This document shows positions 57,532-64,000 of a stretch of 64,000 nt of DNA, one piece after another. Within the stretch, counting starts at the first letter, position 1. Each line of letters opens with the position of its first letter. The notes beneath the pieces were generated by a model, which saw only the letters and a list, made by a program, of their open reading frames with translations, did no database searches and was not told the origin of the DNA. The position numbers and the translations under genes are program-made. Source of the DNA: Lolium rigidum. Its lineage: Eukaryota; Streptophyta; Magnoliopsida; Poales; Poaceae. Location of the stretch: positions 339,806,644 through 339,870,643 of the forward strand of contig NC_061514.1 in assembly GCF_022539505.1 (NCBI RefSeq), written 5' to 3'.

Positions 57532-58302
57532 TGTTAAATGTAGATGGGCTGCAGCCCAGTAAGGCAGCCCATATAGTCTACAATTCCTGAAATCTCAAGG
57601 CCCATCACGTTGGCAGCTTGGGACAGCCTTGGGGGGACAAAGTTTAGTCCCACATTGCTAGTTGAGAGAGAGTTGGAGTGGTATATAAGGGCTGCTGTTC
57701 TAGTCATTCCAAGTGAGTGAGAATAGAAGAAGCCCTCGCGCACTCCTCCTCCTCCGCCCGCCCGTCTCGGCTCGGCACGTCACGTCACGCACGCACGTCG
57801 CGTTTCGTGACTCGAGTTCGAGACACACTCAAGGAAGCCTAAATTTTTGCTTGGTGCACCAACTGTGTTGGGTACGTGTCGACCTGCATGTGCATACTCG
57901 CCGCGTGTCCCTGGCTTCCTACGCGTGTCAACGCGGTCAGGGCGGCTCTCCTCCCAGGGTATACAAGGAGACCGATCAGATCTGGAGAATAGTGCTCTTA
58001 GATCTCTCTCTCTCGCGAAGTTCCTTTTGTCGTGCTACTCTCTAGTCTTCCCCATCCCGGCGACTGCGTGCACAGCCGTCCGGGAGAGCAGGCCTCCGAA
58101 ACCCCGTCCGTTGAGATCCTGCACCGGGAGACGGGCGATAAGGTTTTTGGGGAGCGTCTCGGCGCGACCGCTCGCCGCTCGTTCGTCTTCTTCATCGACG
58201 GTTCGGCTGCTTCATCGACAGATCCGACTACACCATGGGCGACATCAACAACTCCCATGGTGGTGGTGGTGATGCTGCTGGTGCGACCTTCCCGGTCGCG
58301 AT

Positions 58303-58482
58303 GTACGTGCTTTTACTCTCCTACCTTGCACTGCTACTTATTCCATGTTCAGATCTGATGCATGTGCTTAGTCTGATGTGTATGGTTAAGTATGCTTGTG
58401 CATCTGTAATCTTGCTTTCGGTAATTAAACTCACATGGAAATTGCCTAATAATCCAACAATCCAAAAACCTTATATACATAG
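58303..58482 (+). other. Probable in-frame intron in Copia gag
   Basis: Donor GCGAT|GTACGTGC and acceptor ATACATAG|GCAATT, T-rich interior. Splicing joins VAM to QFSPSGFAAAL in the gag frame. The segment is 180 bases, a multiple of three, with no in-frame stop; if retained it adds ~60 mostly hydrophobic residues (LLLSYLALLLIP, VILLSVIKL). Confidence 0.5.
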
Positions 58483-59198
58483 GCAATTTTCACCGTCTGG
58501 TTTTGCTGCTGCGCTCAAACCGAGCCCTTTTACGGGTTCTCATTTCAAGAGATGGCAGAGTAAAACCCTCTTGTGGCTCACTTCTATGGGCGTGCACCGA
58601 GTTGCGGAAGGTACTCCCAGAGGTCCGCTTACTCCTGACGAGGATAAAGCGTTCGGGGATGCCACCGTAATCTTTGTGGGTGCCGTTCTAAGTGTGCTTG
58701 GAGACAAGTTGGTTGATGCTTATCTGCACATACGAAATGGGAAGGAACTGTGGGATGCACTGGACGCTAAGTTTGGTGCTGCCGATGCCGGAGGTGAACT
58801 GTATGCTATGGAGCAGTTCAATGACTACAGAATGGTTGAAAACCGATCTGTAGTAGAACAGGCTCATGAGATACAGATTATGGCAAAGGAACTCGAGCTC
58901 CTCAAGTGTGTGCTACCGGACAAGTTTGTCGCGGGATGCATTGTCGCTAAGCTCCCCCCTTCATGGAGGAACTTTGCCACTTCTCTCAAACATCAGAGGC
59001 ATGAGTTTTCTGTTGAGAATATCATGGGCTCTCTGGATGTTGAGGAGAAGGCGAGGGCAAAAGACAAACACACTGGAGGAACCGAGGGACGTTCTGCTGC
59101 CAATATGGTACAGAAAAATGCCCACAAGTCCAAGGGAAAGAACAAGGGAGTCTCCCAGAGTACCAACTTCAAGAAGAAGGGGAAAACGGAGAAGAAAG

Positions 59199-60897
59199 CA
59201 CTAGTAGGAAAACCCTTATAGGCGAAGCTTAGTTCTGTGGCGCACCGTTTAAAATGCGCCACAGAAACTTATTTTGTGGCGCACCATACACGGTGCGCCA
59301 CAGAAATAGCTTAATTTTGTGGCGCACCGGGGATCCATGCGCCACGAAATTTGGTGGGGCCAGCCCCAATCATTGGTTTCACTATTTACGTGGCGCACAG
59401 GATCACGTGCGCCACAGAAATAAGACATTCTGTGGCGCATTGGCCTGGTGCGCCACTGAATTAAGACTTTCTATGGCGCATTGTTCCTGGTGCGCCACAG
59501 AACTAAGACTTTCTGTGGCGCACGTGGGATGGTGCGCCACAGAAAGCCTTATTTCGTAGGCGCACATGAGTTCCATGCAACTCCACCCCCCCCCCCCGTG
59601 GATCGCCTTTTTAACCTCTGTAAAAAATAAAAAAATAGATAAAAATTTCAAAAAATAAATCCCTTCAAGATGCCTATGTATTATGTCATCTTTTACCACT
59701 GAGAATTAACAAACAATAATTTCGACTTTTTTTGCAAAATTGCGTGGGAAAATCATCAAACTGGATTTCTGGTTGCATACGAACTCGAAAAAAAACGCAT
59801 AATATATCAAAATGTTACCACGAAAAATCTACATCCGAATTCACCCGGGCTTGCCCGGTTGGACAATTTTTAGAATCTCAAAATTCCAAAAGACTAAAAA
59901 GTTACGGGCAGTTAAAGATTTTTTGCTGCAAAATAGAAAAAAAGAAAAAAAAAATCTGTGGCGCACCAAGTGCCCGTGCGCCACAGAATTAGCGTCCAAA
60001 TTTGAAATTTCTGGCGCCCACTTCTCCTTCTCCTCCATTTCTCCCCTTCTCCACTTCTCCCCTTCTCCACTTCTCCTCTTCTCCTCTTCTCCTCCTCTCC
60101 TCCTCTCTTCCTCTTCTCTCCCTCCACTTCTCCACTTCTCCTCTTCTCCTCCACTCCTCCTCTCTCCTCTCCTCCACTTCTCCACTTCTCCTCTCCTCCA
60201 CCGGCGACCAACTCCGGCGACCTCCACCGGCGACCAACTCCGGCGACCTCCACCGGCGACCAACTCCGGCGACCTCCACCGGCGACCAACTCCGGCGACC
60301 TCCACCGGCGACCACGACCAACACCTCCTCCGGCGACCACCTCCCCCACAACAACCACCTTCTCCTCCTCCTCCGGCGACAACCACCACCACCACCACCA
60401 CCTCCTCCTCTACCACCACCTCCACCTCCACCTCCACCTCCACCTCCACCTCCACCTCCACCTCCTACTATTCCACCACCACCTCCACCTCCTCCTATTC
60501 CACCACCACCACCACCACCACCTCCTTCGGCCGGCCTCATCCTCCACCCACAAACCCACACCACCCACGCAACCAACCACCTCCGGCGACCTTCCAGAAA
60601 AATTAAAAACAAATCGGCGGCCCCAGATCTAGATCTAGATCTAGATTTGGCCGCCACTTTTTTTGAAATTTTAGAAAAAATTATGTGGCGCACCGGTGGT
60701 GGTGCGCCACAGAAATAAGACTTTCTGTTTCTGTGGCGCACCGCCGCCTGGTGCGCCACAGAAATAAGACTTTCTGTGGCGCATGGGCAGGTGCGCCACA
60801 GAAACCTTATTTTTGTGGCGAGAATTCTGTGGCGCACCGACCATGCGCCACAGAATCAATTTTTCGTGCGCCACTGATGAGGCTTTTCCTACTAGTG
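59199..60897 (+). mobile_element. Non-autonomous CACTA element
   Basis: Ends CACTAGTAGGAAAA and TTTTCCTACTAGTG are perfect inverted repeats, with AAG target duplications (59196-59198 and 60898-60900). Arrays of TGTGGCGCAC...GTGCGCCACAGA hairpin units lie near both ends (59235-59545 and 60684-60880). The core has an AT-rich block shared with the element at 12675, then pyrimidine-rich and CCACCT-rich repeats. There is no transposase. Long frames in the core (proline/serine or glycine/glutamate runs) are translations of microsatellite. Confidence 0.92.
60198..60320. repeat. 26-bp tandem repeat in the CACTA core
   Basis: CCACCGGCGACCAACTCCGG plus CGACCT repeated four times exactly, then partially. 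It is followed by CCACCT/CCACCA microsatellite to about 60530. Confidence 0.85.
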
Positions 60898-61046
60898 AAG
60901 ATCCTTGCTGGGTGTGTGGCGAGTCTGGCCATTGGGCTAATCGTTGTCCACAACGCAAAGGAAAGAAATGTCAGGCTGGACAGAACTCAAATTCTGTCAG
61001 CATGGTCATTGGCAACACGAGAGGAAGGAACTACGGGGTATGGTAA

Positions 61047-64000
61047 TATATTACCTACTTGTTCTTTCGGTGTTTCAGCCCACGGAATGGTGGGTTGATA
61101 CGGGTTCCAATGTTCATGTGTGTGCCGACATCTCCATGTTTACCTCTTATCGGGCCCGAGGTTCCTCGGTAATGATGGGGAATGGGTTACATGCTACTTG
61201 TTCGTGGTGTTGGCACGGTAGATCCGAAGTTTACTTCGGAAAAGATCGTGCAACTGAAGAACGTGCTGCATGTCCCTTCTATCAAGAAGAATCTCGTTAG
61301 TGGCTCCCATCTTATGAAAGATGGGTTTAAGTTGGTGTTTGAGTCCAATAAAGTTGTACTGTCTAAGTATGGAACTTTTGTTGGAAAGGGATATGAATGT
61401 GAGGGAATGTTGCGCTTCTCTCTAGAAGACTTCTGTGATAATGTTGTGAATCATGTAAGCACTAGTGTTAATGAAACTAATGTTTGGCATTCACGACTTT
61501 GTCATGTTAATTTCGGTTGTATGACGCGGCTTGCTGATATGAGTTTAATTCCGAAATTCACCTTTGTCAAAGGCTCTAAGTGTCATGCTTGTGTGCAAGC
61601 AAAGCAGCCTCGCAAGCCTCACAAGCTTGCGAAGGAAAGAAACTTGGCACCACTAGAGCTCGTACATTCAGATCTATGTGAGATGAATGGTGAGTTGACA
61701 AGAGGTGGAAAGAAATATTTCATGACTTTGATTGATGATTCCACTAGGTACTCGTTATGTGTATCTACCGAAAAGTAAAGATGAGGCTCTTGATTTCTTT
61801 AAAATCTATAAGGCCAAAGTTGAGAATCAACTTGAAAGAAAGATAAAAAGGGTTCGGTCCGATCGTGGTGGAGAGTACTTTTCTAATGAGTTCAGTTTAT
61901 TATGTGCGGAACATGGTATAATCCATGAGAGGACGCCTCCCAATTCCCCACAATCCAATGGGATTGCGGAAAGGAAAAACCGTACTCTAACAGATTTGGT
62001 CAACGCCATGTTAGATGTTTCGGGTTTATCCAAGGAATGGTGGGGGGAGGCTATATTGACTTCGTGTCATGTCCTAAACCGTGTTCCAACCAAGAATAAA
62101 GAGATTACCCCTTATGAGGAATGGGAAAAGAAAAGACCAATACTCTCCTACCTACGAACTTGGGGCTGTTTGGCAAAAGTGAATTTGCCAATCACCAAAA
62201 AGCGAAAGCTTGGACCAAAAACCGTGGATTGTGTCTTTCTTGGCTATGCTGCCCATAGCATTGCTTATAGATTTCTTGTGGTGAAATCTGGAGTGGACGA
62301 CATGAATGTTGGCACCATCTTTGAATCAAGAGATGCTACATTCTTTGAGGATATATTCCCTATGAGAGATATGCATGGCATGTCTAGTTGGGAATCTCGA
62401 TCCAATACACGGAACTCCTATGGAGTCCGATGACGAATCCGATGATGAGAGTTCAGATTCCGATGAAGATAACAATGAAGCTCCCACAAGGAGTAAGAGA
62501 CAAAGGACTCGCAAAGTCTTTTGGTAATGATTTCATTGTGTATCTTGTGGATGATACTCCCACTACCATTTCGAAGCCCTCGCATCTCCCGATGCGGACT
62601 ACTCGGAAGGAAGCGGTTCAAAGCGAGATGGATTCCATCTTAGCTAATGGAACGTGGGAGTTATCAGAGCGTCCTTATGGGTGCAAACCTGTAGGATGTA
62701 AATGGGTATTTAAGAAGAAGCTTCGAGCTGATGGTACTATTGAGAAGTACAAGGCTCGGCTTGTAGCCAAAGGCTATACCCAAAAGGAAGGCGAAGATTT
62801 CTTCGATACCTACTCACACCGTGGCGAGATTGACCACCATTCGAGTACTACTGTCATTGGCTGCCTCACACGGTCTTCTCGTTCATCAAATGGACGTTAA
62901 GACGGCTTTCCTAAATGGAGAGTTGGACGAGGAAATTTACATGGAACAGCCCGATGGTTTCGTACTGCAAGGTCAAGAAAGAAAGGTGTGTAAATTAAAG
63001 AAGTCTTTGTATGGTCTCAAACAAGCACCCAAACAATGGCATGAGAAGTTTGAAAGAACTTTGACATCTATGGGCTTTGTTGTTAATGAAGCCGACAAAT
63101 GTGTGTACTACCGCCATGGTGGGGGTGAGGGCGTTGTCCTATGCTTGTATGTGGATGACATACTAATTTTTGGGACAAGTCTCAAAGTGATTGAGGAGGT
63201 AAAAACCTTCTTATCTCAGTGTTTCGAGATGAAAGATCTTGGAGAAGCTGATGTTATATTGAACATCAAGTTATTGAGAGATGGGAATAATGGGATTACT
63301 CTTGTGCAATCTCATTATGTTGAGAAGGTGTTGAGCAGATTTGGCTATGCTGATTGCAAATCTTCTCTCACACCTTATGATCCTAGTGTCTTGCTTCGAA
63401 AGAATGAAAAGGCAACTAGAGATCAATTAAAATACTCTCAAATCATTGGTTCACTCATGTATTTAGCCTGCGCTACGAGGCATGATATCTCGTTTGTTGT
63501 GTGCAAACTTAGCCGGTTTGTGGCCAACCCGGGAGATGATCATTGGCATGCTCTTGAGAGAGTGATGCGCTATCTAAAGGGAACCATGAGTTATGGAATT
63601 CATTATACCGGGTATCCAAGAGGACTTGAAGGGTATAGTGATTCCAATTGGATTTCGATGCTAAAATGAAAGCCACAAGTGGATATGTTTTCACTCTTGG
63701 TGGTGGCGCTCGTTTCCTGGAAGTCTTGCAAGCGGACCATCTTAACGAGGTCAACTATGGAAGCGGAACTCACGAGCATTAGATACAGCTACTGTCGAAG
63801 CGGAATGGCTTCGTGAGCTCTTGATGGACTTGCCTATGGTTGAAAAACCAATACCGGCTATCCTCATGAACTGTGATAATCAAACTGTGATTGTCAAAGT
63901 GAAAAGTTCTAAGGATAATATGAAAAGTTCCAAACATATCAAGAGGAGATTGAAGTCTGTCAGAAAACTGAAAAACTCCGGAGTGATAGCATTGGATTAT
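61047..64000 (+). pseudogene. Copia pol (protease, integrase, reverse transcriptase, RNase H), frameshifted
   Basis: Protease: EWWVDTGSNVHVC (DTG) near 61087. Pre-integrase and integrase zinc region from 61182: NVLHVPSIKKNLVSGS, WHSRLCHVNFG and CHACVQAK (HHCC). Integrase core: VHSDLCEM, LIDDSTRY, then after a frame change near 61750 VRSDRGGEYFSNEF and NSPQSNGIAERKN (DDE). Reverse transcriptase: [34 protein letters not shown], a frame change near 62815, then [20 protein letters not shown] and CLYVDDILIFG (catalytic DD). RNase H begins GYSDSNW near 63630, breaks at 63669, and continues in other frames to the window end. At least five frame changes make it non-functional. Confidence 0.88.

Larger units (their letters stand above)
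58235..61046 (+). pseudogene. Copia gag, interrupted by a CACTA element
   Basis: ATG at 58235 (MGDINNSHGGGGDAAG). The gag domain follows: KPSPFTGSHFKRWQSKTLLW, HIRNGKELWDALDAKFG, YRMVENRSVVEQAHEIQIM, LPDKFVAGCIVAKLPPSW, HEFSVENIMGSL, then a basic tail. At 59199 the CACTA element enters; coding resumes at 60898 with DPCWVCGESGHWANRC, a CX2CX4HX4C zinc knuckle that binds element RNA. A frame change after RGRNYG (near 61040) separates it from the protease. A probable 180-base intron lies at 58303-58482. Confidence 0.85.
57532..64000 (+). mobile_element. Copia LTR retrotransposon, 3' end outside the window
   Basis: The 5' LTR begins TGTTAAATGTAGATGGG at 57532, with a TATA box (GTATATAAGG, 57681-57690). 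Gag, zinc knuckle, protease, integrase, reverse transcriptase and RNase H follow in Copia order (integrase before reverse transcriptase). The LTR 3' border and primer-binding site cannot be fixed without the second LTR. It is interrupted by a CACTA element and several frameshifts, so it is defective. Confidence 0.88.

Noticed and set aside
59235..59545. CRISPR-like array of short palindromic repeats
   Set aside because: It lies inside a CACTA element in plant DNA; repeats are hairpin arms with short variable middles and there are no cas genes.
59812..60837. Long proline/serine-rich (+) and glycine/glutamate-rich (-) open frames in the CACTA core
   Set aside because: They are translations of CCT/CCACCT microsatellite and a 26-bp tandem repeat, open in several frames on both strands with no domain.

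Overview
The window is nuclear DNA of a Pooideae grass, most likely a Triticeae species (wheat, Aegilops or a relative). The reasons are low gene density, nested LTR retrotransposons whose LTRs begin TGATACGTCTCC, CACTA elements with GTGGCGCAC subterminal repeats, Stowaway/Harbinger/hAT MITEs, a plant ALWAYS EARLY gene with 19 coding exons, and tandem dirigent genes. There are two 100-N assembly gaps (14195-14294 and 46358-46457). I saw no tRNA, rRNA, CRISPR or prokaryotic feature.

Layout. 1-3062: intergenic, with two tandem-repeat arrays. 3063-10735: an F-box gene (minus strand) and a diverged segmental duplicate of its 3' flank, with three DNA transposons between and beside them. One of these is a PIF/Harbinger-like element that carries its own TATA-driven gene. 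10869-20215: two dirigent genes (minus), duplicated together with their promoters and now separated by a CACTA-family element and an LTR element (14091-18634). The second copy has a +1 insertion just after its start codon. 22235-34780: a complete ALWAYS EARLY (LIN9/Mip130-type) gene on the minus strand; 19 exons join in frame to 1175 codons. 34830-56160: a LINE lying head to head with the ALY promoter and split by a four-level nest: LINE, then a solo LTR (36557-53283), then an LTR element carrying an antisense gene (37799-52899), then a gag-protease-only Gypsy element (38128-46285). Every level has a matching 5-bp target duplication. 57532-64000+: a Copia element running off the window, with a CACTA element (59199-60897, TSD AAG) inserted in gag just before the zinc knuckle.

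What stands out. Two different LTR elements (14091-18634 and 37799-52899) each contain a multi-exon gene on the strand opposite to the element. Both genes encode the same kind of N-terminal domain (putative gypsy-type transposon, Transposase_28-like) followed by acidic, basic and coiled-coil segments, and both have a minus-strand TATA box. Neither element shows reverse transcriptase or integrase. Both also carry several polypurine-tract-like GGGGGCTA motifs besides the one at the 3' LTR. This is the best candidate for an under-described system. Host genes that look functional are the F-box gene, dirigent copy 1 and ALY; dirigent copy 2 is doubtful.
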